Source: Camelimonas fluminis
GTDB taxonomy: Bacteria > Pseudomonadota > Alphaproteobacteria > Rhizobiales > Beijerinckiaceae
Assembly (NCBI RefSeq): GCF_014656355.1
Contig: NZ_BNCG01000004.1
Location: 186,001-250,000 of the forward strand
DNA: 64,000 nt
Reading direction: 5' to 3'
Part shown: positions 53,265 through 60,552 of the stretch, in pieces
Position numbering within the stretch: position 1 is the first letter of the stretch
Layout of the letters: every line of letters begins with the position of its first letter
The notes under the pieces: generated by a model
Seen by the model: the letters and a program-made list of their open reading frames with translations, nothing else
What the model was told of the DNA's origin: nothing
Database searches by the model: none
Program-made: the position numbers and the translations under genes

Positions 53265-54539
53265 ATGACCGCGATCGCCATGCCGGAGCCAGCGTCCCTG
53301 ATGGAGCACAAGGCCCTCGACGCCGCTCCCGCGACGTCAGACGTCGTCCACGCTTTTGAAGAGTTTTCGCGCAACTTCGCCGCCTTCCAGGAGACCAACG
53401 ACGCGCGGCTGCTGGCGCTGGAAAAGCGCGCTCACGACGTTTTGCTGGACGAGAAGCTGGCTCGCATCGATGCGGCTCTGGATGAAAGCCGCCGCCGGCA
53501 CGATCGCGCCGTCCTTGACGGCGCCCGCCCCATGCTCGGTGCGCCGGGGGAGGCTGCCGATCCACTCGAGCGCCAGCACAAGTCGGCTTTCGCCGCTTAT
53601 GTGCGCAGTGGTGAGGCCGCCGGTCTCAAACAACTGGAAACCCGGGCCCTGTCGGCCGGCTCCGGTCCTGACGGAGGTTATCTGGCTCCGGTCGAGGTGG
53701 AGCGCGATGTTCTTGGCCGGTTGGCGGCGTTGTCGCCGATCCGCGGCGTTGCCTCGGTGCGGATGATTTCGGCGGGGACCTACCGGAAGGCCTTCTCCAG
53801 AACCGGCCCGGCTGTCGGTTGGGTCGCCGAAACCGCCGCCCGGCCGCAGACGGACGCACCCGTGCTGGCCGAGCTGAGCTTCCCCGCCATGGAGCTGTAT
53901 GCCCAGCCGGCGGCTACCCAGACCCTGCTCGACGACGCCATCGTCGATATCGACCGCTGGATCGCCGAGGAGGTGGAGCAGGCCTTCGCCGAGCAGGAAA
54001 GCGCCGCTTTCGTCAATGGCGACGGCGTCGCCCGGCCGCGCGGCTTCCTGAATTCGGCGAAGGTGGCCAACGCCAACTGGGCATGGGGCAGCCTCGGCTT
54101 TGTTGCCACTGGCGCGGCCGGCGCCTTCGCCGCCAGCGACCCGTCCGACGCGCTGGTCGATCTGGTGTACGCCCTGAAGGCCGGCTATCGGCAGAACGCC
54201 GCGTTCGTCATGAACCGCAAGACCCAGAGCCTGATCCGCAAGTTCAAGGCCAGCGACGGCAGCTATCTGTGGGCGCCGCCGGCGACGGCGGGCGGCGCGG
54301 CCTCGCTGCTCGGCTTCCCGCTGGTGGAGGCTGAGGATATGCCCGATGTGGCGGCGGACAGCTTTTCCGTCGCTTTCGGCGATTTCCGGCGCGGTTATCT
54401 GGTGGTCGACCGGGCCGGCGTGAGGGTGCTGCGCGACCCCTATAGCGCCAAGCCCTACGTGCTGTTCTACACCACCAAACGCGTCGGCGGCGGCGTCCAG
54501 GATTACGACGCCATCAAGCTGCTGAAGTTCGCGGCCTGA
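53265..54539 (+). CDS. GTA major capsid protein (g5)
   Basis: A 424-residue HK97-fold major capsid protein. A coiled-coil delta domain of about 110 residues (FEEFSRNFAAFQETNDARLL) is cleaved by the prohead protease. The mature shell protein has GPDGGYLAPVEVERDVLGRL, GWVAETAARPQTDAPVL, QTLLDDAIVDIDRWI, FVNGDGVARPRGFLN and KRVGGGVQDYDAIKLLKFAA. The ATG at 53265 follows GGAG; the frame runs upstream through the terminator. Confidence 0.95.
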   Translation: MTAIAMPEPASLMEHKALDAAPATSDVVHAFEEFSRNFAAFQETNDARLLALEKRAHDVLLDEKLARIDAALDESRRRHDRAVLDGARPMLGAPGEAADPLERQHKSAFAAYVRSGEAAGLKQLETRALSAGSGPDGGYLAPVEVERDVLGRLAALSPIRGVASVRMISAGTYRKAFSRTGPAVGWVAETAARPQTDAPVLAELSFPAMELYAQPAATQTLLDDAIVDIDRWIAEEVEQAFAEQESAAFVNGDGVARPRGFLNSAKVANANWAWGSLGFVATGAAGAFAASDPSDALVDLVYALKAGYRQNAAFVMNRKTQSLIRKFKASDGSYLWAPPATAGGAASLLGFPLVEAEDMPDVAADSFSVAFGDFRRGYLVVDRAGVRVLRDPYSAKPYVLFYTTKRVGGGVQDYDAIKLLKFAA

Positions 54540-54557
54540 GCTGGAAAGCGCCTTGTC

Positions 54558-55334
54558 TCAGCGCCAGCCGGCGCTGAGGCCCCAGCCAGCCAGGGTTTCG
54601 TCGATCCAGTTGCGTTGTGGGGCCAGGAGCACGCCCTGGGTGGTCTGGCCGCATGGCGTCGATCCCGCGCCCTTCGACCAACTGGTGACGGCGACGATCT
54701 CGCCGTCAGCAGCTGTGATGGGACCGCCGGAATCACCGGCGCAGGCTCCGGCGCTTTTGCCCTTCGGCGCGCCGATCCACAGCAGGATCTTGCCTGGTCC
54801 CCACGGCTCCACGACCGGCGCGGCGACGGAGCGGAAACGGCCGTCCGCCGGCTGCCGGCCAACCGAACCATAGCCGCCGACGCTAACCGTGGCGCCTGCG
54901 CGTGGTTGCGGCCCGACCGAGAGGGGCGCGGGGGCAAAGCGCGACGGGAGCGGTTGCGCCAACTTCACCAGCGCCAGATCGACCGACTGGCGGCGCTGGC
55001 GGATGGCGTCCTTCACATATTCCGGATGGGTGACCGAGGCGGCCGGCGTCAACAGCACCGGCTGGCCATTCTCCATGTAATGCACCCGATGCTCGCGCGT
55101 CGGATCAGCGCAATGGGCGGCGGTCAGCACGGCGCGGGGCGACACCACCACGCCTGAGCAGACGGCACCGCCGGAGCCCAGCACCATGATCGTGGCGGCG
55201 CTCGCCGGCCCGTTGTCGATGGCGCCGCCAATGATGGCGCGAGCAGGCGCTGGCGTCAGCACCAGCGCCAGAACCAGCGCGCTGGCGAGACGACGGTGGT
55301 CGACGCCGAAACAATGGGACAGGCGGTTTCGCAT
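54558..55334 (-). CDS. Secreted trypsin-like serine protease, antisense inside GTA cluster
   Basis: A 258-residue chymotrypsin-fold protease. The signal peptide ends about ARA (residue 33) and is followed by IIGG. The triad is His74 in TAAHC, Asp119 in SVDLALVKL and Ser202 in GDSGGP. The cysteine pair around AHC and CAGDSGG supports an oxidised, exported enzyme. It is encoded on the opposite strand between the capsid and connector genes. It may cleave extracellular proteins; any role in GTA release or maturation is speculation. The ATG at 55334 was chosen for the signal peptide. Confidence 0.88.
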   Translation of the reverse strand: MRNRLSHCFGVDHRRLASALVLALVLTPAPARAIIGGAIDNGPASAATIMVLGSGGAVCSGVVVSPRAVLTAAHCADPTREHRVHYMENGQPVLLTPAASVTHPEYVKDAIRQRRQSVDLALVKLAQPLPSRFAPAPLSVGPQPRAGATVSVGGYGSVGRQPADGRFRSVAAPVVEPWGPGKILLWIGAPKGKSAGACAGDSGGPITAADGEIVAVTSWSKGAGSTPCGQTTQGVLLAPQRNWIDETLAGWGLSAGWR

Positions 55335-55448
55335 GGCTCGTCTCGCTCGTCCTTCCCCGACCCCGGGTGAAGCATTCCAACGGAATTTTGCGGTTGCAAT
55401 CCAGACCACACGACTGGCCGAAGCATCCACTGCGCCGGGAGGTGAGAC

Positions 55449-56015
55449 ATGAATCTGATGCTTGTCAACGGTCCCGCGGTCGAACCGGTAACGCTCGACG
55501 ACATGAAGCTCTACCTGCGGCTCGACGGCGACGCGGAGGATGCGCTCGTGACGACGATGATCCGGGCCGGCCGCATGACGGTGGAGGCGGCGACCAACAT
55601 GGCGCTGCTGGACCAGATATGGCGCGTGCGCCTTGACGCCTGGCCGGCGACTGGCTTCGTCGTCCCGGCAGTTGGTCCCCTGAACCGCATCGAGGCCGTG
55701 CGACTGGTTTCGCGAACGGGCGAGGCCACTGCCCTCGACGTAACGGCGTTTCGGGTTGATGCGGGCCTGGGGACCATCGTCATCCCGGCGCCCCCGCCGC
55801 CTCCATTGCCTGACGGCCACATCGAGATCGACGTGGGCGTCGGCCATGGCGCTGCGGCGGCGGATGTGCCGGAGCCGCTACGGCTGGCGGTGCGCGCCAT
55901 GGTCGCCTGCTGGTTTGATAATCGCGGCGAAACCCTGACGCCGCGCGGCGCGCCGCTGCTGCCCGATGTGGTGCGCGCCCTGCTGGTTCCGTTCCGGCCG
56001 ATGAGGCTCGTATGA
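55449..56015 (+). CDS. GTA head-tail connector (g6, HK97 gp6-like)
   Basis: A 188-residue protein with the gp6/connector pattern (VEPVTLDDMKLYLRLDGDAE, DALVTTMIRAGRMTVEAAT, VPEPLRLAVRAMVACWFDN) and the phi-like beta region between. It forms the ring below the portal. The start ATG follows a GGGAGGTGAG ribosome site; the end overlaps the adaptor gene by four bases. Confidence 0.88.
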   Translation: MNLMLVNGPAVEPVTLDDMKLYLRLDGDAEDALVTTMIRAGRMTVEAATNMALLDQIWRVRLDAWPATGFVVPAVGPLNRIEAVRLVSRTGEATALDVTAFRVDAGLGTIVIPAPPPPPLPDGHIEIDVGVGHGAAAADVPEPLRLAVRAMVACWFDNRGETLTPRGAPLLPDVVRALLVPFRPMRLV

Positions 56016-56353
56016 ATGTGGTCCGCATGAACCGCGTCAGCGGCCCGCGCCGACGCCGCATCGTCATCGAACAGGCCGTCGATGCGCCGGATGGCGCCGG
56101 TGGTTTCAGCCGTGACTGGATCCCCGAGGCCAACGCTTGGGCGTCATTTCGCCTGGTCCGCGCCGCGCCAGGAGACATGGCTGACCGGCCGGCGCTAACG
56201 ACCGTCTGGAGCGTCCGCATGCGCTGGCGCGACAACCTTGATGGAACCCGGCGTCTACGCGATGGCGCGCGGATTTTCACCATTCTGGGTGGTGGCGATC
56301 CGGACGGTTGGCGGGCGTGGGCAGAGTTGCGCGTGACGGAGGAAACGCCATGA
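56012..56353 (+). CDS. GTA head-tail adaptor/stopper (g7)
   Basis: A 113-residue head-closure protein (RRRRIVIEQAVDAPDGAGGF, AWASFRLV, TTVWSVRMRWRDNLDGTRRL, RIFTILGGGDPDGWRAWAEL). It joins capsid connector to tail. It overlaps both neighbours by four bases, so translation is coupled. Confidence 0.87.
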   Translation: MNVVRMNRVSGPRRRRIVIEQAVDAPDGAGGFSRDWIPEANAWASFRLVRAAPGDMADRPALTTVWSVRMRWRDNLDGTRRLRDGARIFTILGGGDPDGWRAWAELRVTEETP

Positions 56354-56796
56354 GCGGAGCAGGGAATGGGGGAGATGGGGCGATCCTTTCCCCGGTTCTG
56401 GCGTTGCGCGCCGCCGTTCACGCGGCTTTGGCGGCTGATGCGCCACTGGCCGCCATGCTCGGCGGCGCCCGTATCTATGACGCGGCGCCGCGCGGCGTTG
56501 CCGGTCTCTATGTGGTGTTCGACGGCGCCGTCGCTCGCGACCGCTCCGCTGGCGCGTTGCGGCGCGAGGGCCACGAACTCGGCTTGACCATCTGGTCCCG
56601 CCCTGGCGGCCCCCGGCCGGCGCTGGAGGCGGCCACGCGCATCCGGACGTTGCTCGACGACGCGGATCTGCCGCTGACCGGTCACCGTCTGGCGCTGCTG
56701 CGGGTGACCCGCGAGGACGTGCGCCGCGATCCGCATAGCGGCCTGTCGCAGGTGCGGCTGATGCTGGCGGCCATCACGGAAAATCAGGCCCCCTGA
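56350..56796 (+). CDS. GTA tail terminator protein, DUF3168 (g8)
   Basis: A 148-residue DUF3168 protein (LALRAAVHAALAADAPLAAM, GGARIYDAAPRGVAG, EGHELGLTIWSRPGG, SQVRLMLAAITE). DUF3168 members cap the tail tube in tailed phages and GTAs. The ATG overlaps the preceding stop as ATGA. Confidence 0.87.
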   Translation: MSGAGNGGDGAILSPVLALRAAVHAALAADAPLAAMLGGARIYDAAPRGVAGLYVVFDGAVARDRSAGALRREGHELGLTIWSRPGGPRPALEAATRIRTLLDDADLPLTGHRLALLRVTREDVRRDPHSGLSQVRLMLAAITENQAP

Positions 56797-56810
56797 GACA
56801 GGAGCGTGGA

Positions 56811-57224
56811 ATGGGAGCGCAAAAGGGCAAGGATCTGTTGCTGAAGATCGCCGGGCCAACGCCCGGCGTTTTCGTGACCGTGGCCGGCTTGCGGGCGCGG
56901 CAGATCGCTTTCAACGCCGATGCAGTGGATGTCACCAACGCCGAATCCAGTGGCCGCTGGCGCGAGCTTCTGGCCGGAGCCGGCGTGCGGCGCGCCGCCG
57001 TCAGCGGGGCTGGCGTCTTTCTCGACGAGGCCAGCGACGCGCTGGTGCGCGAGGCGTTTTTCGCCGGGGATATCCGCGCCTGGCGCGTCGTCATCCCCGG
57101 TTTTGGCGGCATCGATGGGCCGTTCCAGATTACCGCCATGGAATATCGCGGCGAGCACGCGGGTGAGGTGACCTTCGACATCGCCCTCGAATCCGCCGGC
57201 GCCCTGACCTTCACCCCAGTCTGA
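56811..57224 (+). CDS. GTA major tail (tube) protein (g9)
   Basis: A 137-residue TP901-1-type major tail protein (GKDLLLKIAGPTPGVFVTVAG, QIAFNADAVDVTNAESSGRW, AFFAGDIRAWRVVIPGFG, AMEYRGEHAGEVTFDIALES). It polymerises into the tail tube. A GGAG-type site lies 14 bases after the previous stop. Confidence 0.92.
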   Translation: MGAQKGKDLLLKIAGPTPGVFVTVAGLRARQIAFNADAVDVTNAESSGRWRELLAGAGVRRAAVSGAGVFLDEASDALVREAFFAGDIRAWRVVIPGFGGIDGPFQITAMEYRGEHAGEVTFDIALESAGALTFTPV

Positions 57225-57235
57225 CGGGAACCGCC

Positions 57236-57709
57236 ATGTCCGCTTCGCCGAATGCTGTTTCGCCAAACCTGTCCTGCTTTCGCCATCTCCACAACCGCCG
57301 GCGCGGGGAAGTGGTGGCGACCATCGGCGGCCAGCCGGTGCGACTGCGCCTCACCCTGGGCGCCCTTGCGGAGCTGGAAATCGCCTTCCAGGTCGATGAT
57401 CTTGCCCAACTCGCGGCGCGCTTTGGCCGGGGGGCGCTGTCGGCCCGCGACCTGCAGGCGATCGTCACCGTCGCCATGCGCGGCGCCGGTCGCTGCGTCA
57501 CCGACGCCCAGGCGGCTGACCTGCCCGTGGCCGGCGAATTGCCTGGCCTGGCGCGCGCCGTCGCGGAACTGCTGGCGCTGACGTTCGGCGATCGGGTCGC
57601 GCCGCGAGCGTCCACGTCGAGGGACGATGCCTCGGGGGAGGGCCTGGATCGCCCTTTTGTCCGGCGGATGCGGACGTGGGGCCGTCGCCTTTTCCCTGGG
57701 ATGCGGTGA
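57236..57709 (+). CDS. GTA tail assembly chaperone-like protein (g10)
   Basis: A 157-residue protein of the GTA gene 10 type (RGEVVATIGGQPVRLRLTLG, ALAELEIAFQVDDLAQLAARF, LPGLARAVAELLALTF). It is related to tail assembly chaperones that prepare the tape measure. The C-terminal 40 residues are basic and less conserved. Its end overlaps the next small gene. Confidence 0.82.
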   Translation: MSASPNAVSPNLSCFRHLHNRRRGEVVATIGGQPVRLRLTLGALAELEIAFQVDDLAQLAARFGRGALSARDLQAIVTVAMRGAGRCVTDAQAADLPVAGELPGLARAVAELLALTFGDRVAPRASTSRDDASGEGLDRPFVRRMRTWGRRLFPGMR

Positions 57710-57873
57710 TGGCTTTTGGCCTTGGCAGGCTCGGCCTGGCGCCCGACGTCTTCTGGGCGATGACGCCGCGCGAGCTGGCCGCCGCCATGCGGGGGATGGG
57801 AGAAGCCGACGTTGCTCCCGGTGCGCCGGCGCGGGCTGATTTCGCCTGTCTGACCCAGGCGTTTCCTGACTGA
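57676..57873 (+). CDS. GTA small tail chaperone (g10.1 position)
   Basis: A 65-residue protein with the pattern FPWDAVMAFGLGRLGLAPDV and FWAMTPRELAAAMRGMG, typical of the short phage tail-assembly protein after gene 10. The GTG at 57676 preserves the conserved FPWD start; an ATG at 57709, overlapping the previous stop, would remove it. Confidence 0.75.
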   Translation: MGPSPFPWDAVMAFGLGRLGLAPDVFWAMTPRELAAAMRGMGEADVAPGAPARADFACLTQAFPD

Positions 57874-57898
57874 TCCCTGCAAAATGGAGGAGCGCACG

Positions 57899-58510
57899 AT
57901 GGATGATCGAGCCATGGATACGGGGGGGCAGGGCTCGTCCTGGGACATCTCGGCGGTCCAGGACGCTGCCGACGCATTCCGCAATCTCGATGAAATGGCC
58001 CGCCGGGCTGGTGGGGCGATGACGACGGCTTTCGCCAGCGGAATGGCCGGCGGCAAAAGCCTCGATCAGGTGCTTGTCAGTCTTGGAGCGCGTCTCAGCA
58101 ATATCGCCCTCAACGCCGCGCTGAAGCCGCTGGAAAGCGCTCTCGGCTCAGGGCTGGAATCCCTGGTGAAATCGCTGGGGTCCGCCCCCGGCGGCGTCAT
58201 TGCCAGCGCCAAAGGCAACGCGTTCTCGGGCGGGCGCGTGCAGCCGTTCGCCAAAGGCGGCGTCGTCGCCGCTCCGACCTTCTTCCCCATGACCGGCGGC
58301 GTCGGGCTGATGGGCGAGCAGGGCGCCGAGGCGATCATGCCACTGAAGCGCGGCGCCGATGGCCGGCTCGGCGTGCAGGCGGCCGGCGGACGCCCCGTCA
58401 ATGTGACCGTGAACATCGCCGCCCGCGATGTGGAGAGCTTTCGCGCTTCGCGGGCGCAGGTCTCCGCCGCCGTGGCGCGCGCTGTCGTGCGCGGCCAGCG
58501 GGCGATGTGA
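57899..58510 (+). CDS. GTA tape-measure-like minor tail protein (g11)
   Basis: A 203-residue protein with a short helical region (ISAVQDAADAFRNLDEMARR) and the phage tail tape-measure C-terminal pattern (FSGGRVQPFAKGGVVAAPTFF, GVGLMGEQGAEAIMPLKRGA, GRPVNVTVNIAARDVESFRA). It is short, as in GTAs, matching their short tails. The ATG at 57899 follows GGAGGAG. Confidence 0.85.
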   Translation: MDDRAMDTGGQGSSWDISAVQDAADAFRNLDEMARRAGGAMTTAFASGMAGGKSLDQVLVSLGARLSNIALNAALKPLESALGSGLESLVKSLGSAPGGVIASAKGNAFSGGRVQPFAKGGVVAAPTFFPMTGGVGLMGEQGAEAIMPLKRGADGRLGVQAAGGRPVNVTVNIAARDVESFRASRAQVSAAVARAVVRGQRAM

Positions 58511-58525
58511 GCATCGGGAGGCGGC

Positions 58526-59164
58526 ATGGCTGATTTTCACGAGGTGCGCTTTCCCGTCGACGTGGCGCTGGGCGCGCGCGGCGGGCCGGAGCGCCGCACC
58601 GATATCGTTACGCTCGGCTCCGGCCGCGAGCATCGCAACGCCCGCTGGGCGGATTCCCGTCGGCGCTATGACGCTGGCTACGGAGTCAAGACGCTCGACG
58701 CGCTGGCTCAGGTGGTGAGCTTCTTCGAGGAGCGCCGCGGCCGCCTGCATGGCTTCCGCTGGCGTGACCGGCTCGATGATCGCAGTTGCGCCCCCTCCAT
58801 GACGCCCTCCGCCGTCGACCAGTCACTGGGCGTTGGCGATGGGGCGCTGGCCGTTTTCCAACTGGCGAAAACCTATGGGGGCGGCTTCGCCCCCTGGACG
58901 CGGAGCATCCGCAAGCCGGTCGCTGGTTCGGTGCGCGTCGCCGTCAATGGCGTGGAGGCGGCGCCGGCGGCGTTCGCGACTGACCACGCCAGCGGCCAGG
59001 TCGTCTTTGCCGCTGGCCATGCTCCGCCCGCCGGCGCCAGCGTCACCGCCGGCTTTCTTTTCGATGTGCCGGTGCGCTTTGACGCCGACGCGCTGGACAT
59101 CGATCTGGCAGCCTTCGCCGCCGGCGATATTCCGTCCATCCCGGTGGTGGAAATTCTCCCCTGA
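58526..59164 (+). CDS. GTA distal tail protein, DUF2460 (g12)
   Basis: A 212-residue DUF2460 protein (FHEVRFPVDVALGARGGPER, LGSGREHRNARWADSRRRYD, SFFEERRGRLHGFRWRDRLD, PVRFDADALDIDLAAFAAGD). It forms the distal tail ring linking tube and baseplate hub. Conserved in all R. capsulatus-type GTA clusters. Confidence 0.93.
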   Translation: MADFHEVRFPVDVALGARGGPERRTDIVTLGSGREHRNARWADSRRRYDAGYGVKTLDALAQVVSFFEERRGRLHGFRWRDRLDDRSCAPSMTPSAVDQSLGVGDGALAVFQLAKTYGGGFAPWTRSIRKPVAGSVRVAVNGVEAAPAAFATDHASGQVVFAAGHAPPAGASVTAGFLFDVPVRFDADALDIDLAAFAAGDIPSIPVVEILP

Positions 59165-59185
59165 AACCGTGCTTGAGGAGGCGTC

Positions 59186-60082
59186 ATGCGCGCTGTTCCC
59201 GAAGGCCTCGCCGCGCGTCTTGCCGGCGAAACCACGACGCTTGCCCATTGCTGGCGGCTGGCCCGCGCCGACGGCGTGGTGCTCGGCTTCACCGACCATG
59301 ACCGCGATATTGCCTTCGGCGGCGTGGTCTATGCGGCGGCGACAGGGCTCGAGGCGGCCGAACGCACGGCGGAGCTGGGCTTTGCCGTCGGCGGCGGCGA
59401 AGCGGCTGGCGCCCTGACCTCCGTCGCCATCACCGGCGACGACATTATGGCGGGCCGCTACGACAGCGCCCGCGTCGAAATCTGGCTGGTCGACTGGCAA
59501 GAGCCACAGCATCGCCTGCTGCTTGATATCGGAAGCATCGGCGAAGTCAGCCGCAGCGATTATGCGTTCACCGCTGAGTTGCGCAGCGTCATGCACCGGC
59601 TCGACGAAACCCGTGGCGGCGTCTACCGGGCCGCCTGCGCCGCCGACCTTGGCGACGCCCGCTGCGGCGTCAACCTCGACCGCCCCGAGATGCGCGCCGC
59701 CGCCACGGTGACGACGCCCGGCGATGGCCGCAGCAGCCTTCGTTGCGACGAACTCGCCAGTTACGTCAGCGGCTGGTTCACGCATGGCCGGCTCGTCTGG
59801 ACCTCTGGCGCCAACGCCGGCGCTGCTTTCGCGGTGAAGCTGCATCACGCCCTGGCCGGTGTCATTGAGCTGCTGTTATGGGGCGAGACCGTGCAGCCCA
59901 TCTCCGCCGGCGATGGCTTCACCGTCACCGCGGGCTGCGACAGGAGCCTGGAATGCTGCCGCGACCGCTTCGCCAATGTCGTGAATTTCCGTGGCTTTCC
60001 GCATATGCCTGGCAATGATTTCGCCATTGGCCGCGGCGGCGTGGGCCAGGGCGTCATGGACGGCGGGAGCATGTTCCGGTGA
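59186..60082 (+). CDS. GTA hub protein, DUF2163 (g13)
   Basis: A 298-residue DUF2163/phage BR0599-like hub protein (LAHCWRLARADGVVLGFTDH, GYDSARV-type segment, LRSVMHRLDETRGGVYRAAC). The C-terminal cysteine set CDRSLECCRDRF with NVVNFRGFPHMPG matches the region that binds an iron-sulfur cluster in the R. capsulatus GTA hub, together with Cys in RAACAADLGDARCGV. It overlaps the peptidase gene by four bases. Confidence 0.93.
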   Translation: MRAVPEGLAARLAGETTTLAHCWRLARADGVVLGFTDHDRDIAFGGVVYAAATGLEAAERTAELGFAVGGGEAAGALTSVAITGDDIMAGRYDSARVEIWLVDWQEPQHRLLLDIGSIGEVSRSDYAFTAELRSVMHRLDETRGGVYRAACAADLGDARCGVNLDRPEMRAAATVTTPGDGRSSLRCDELASYVSGWFTHGRLVWTSGANAGAAFAVKLHHALAGVIELLLWGETVQPISAGDGFTVTAGCDRSLECCRDRFANVVNFRGFPHMPGNDFAIGRGGVGQGVMDGGSMFR

Positions 60083-60522
60083 GCGCCGGCGACGACCCCG
60101 CCGCCGTACGCGAGGCCCAGCGCTGGCTGGGCACGCCGTATCTGCATCAGGCTTCGCTACGTGGCGTCGGCTGCGACTGTCTTGGGCTGGTGCGCGGCGT
60201 CTGGCGTGGGCTTTACGGCGTCGAGCCGGAAGCTCCGCCGCCTTACGCTCCCGATTGGGCCGAGGCTGGCGGTCAGGAGAGCTTTCGCGACGCAGCCCGG
60301 CGACATTTGCGCGAGATCGTCCCGTCCGGGGCGGTCGCCGGCGACGTGCTGCTGTTCCGCTTCCGTCCCTGTGCGCCGGCGCGGCATTGCGCCATCCTTT
60401 CTGGCGATGGCCTGATGATCCACGCCCATGACGGGGCGGTGGTGGCGGAAGTGGCGCTGACGCGCTGGTGGCGCCGCCACGTGGCCTATGCCTTTGCCTT
60501 CCCTGAGGCCGCTCACCGCTGA
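60079..60522 (+). CDS. GTA NlpC/P60 peptidase (g14)
   Basis: A 147-residue NlpC/P60 cell-wall peptidase (AQRWLGTPYLHQASLRGVGC, catalytic Cys in GCDCLGLVRGVWRGLYG, His in PARHCAILSGDGLMIHAH). In GTAs it is a tail component that digests peptidoglycan of the recipient during DNA entry. It overlaps the hub gene by four bases and precedes the large host-interaction gene. Confidence 0.94.
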   Translation: MSAGDDPAAVREAQRWLGTPYLHQASLRGVGCDCLGLVRGVWRGLYGVEPEAPPPYAPDWAEAGGQESFRDAARRHLREIVPSGAVAGDVLLFRFRPCAPARHCAILSGDGLMIHAHDGAVVAEVALTRWWRRHVAYAFAFPEAAHR

Positions 60523-60552
60523 AACCATCTGCAAACCCGATAGGAGACGGCC

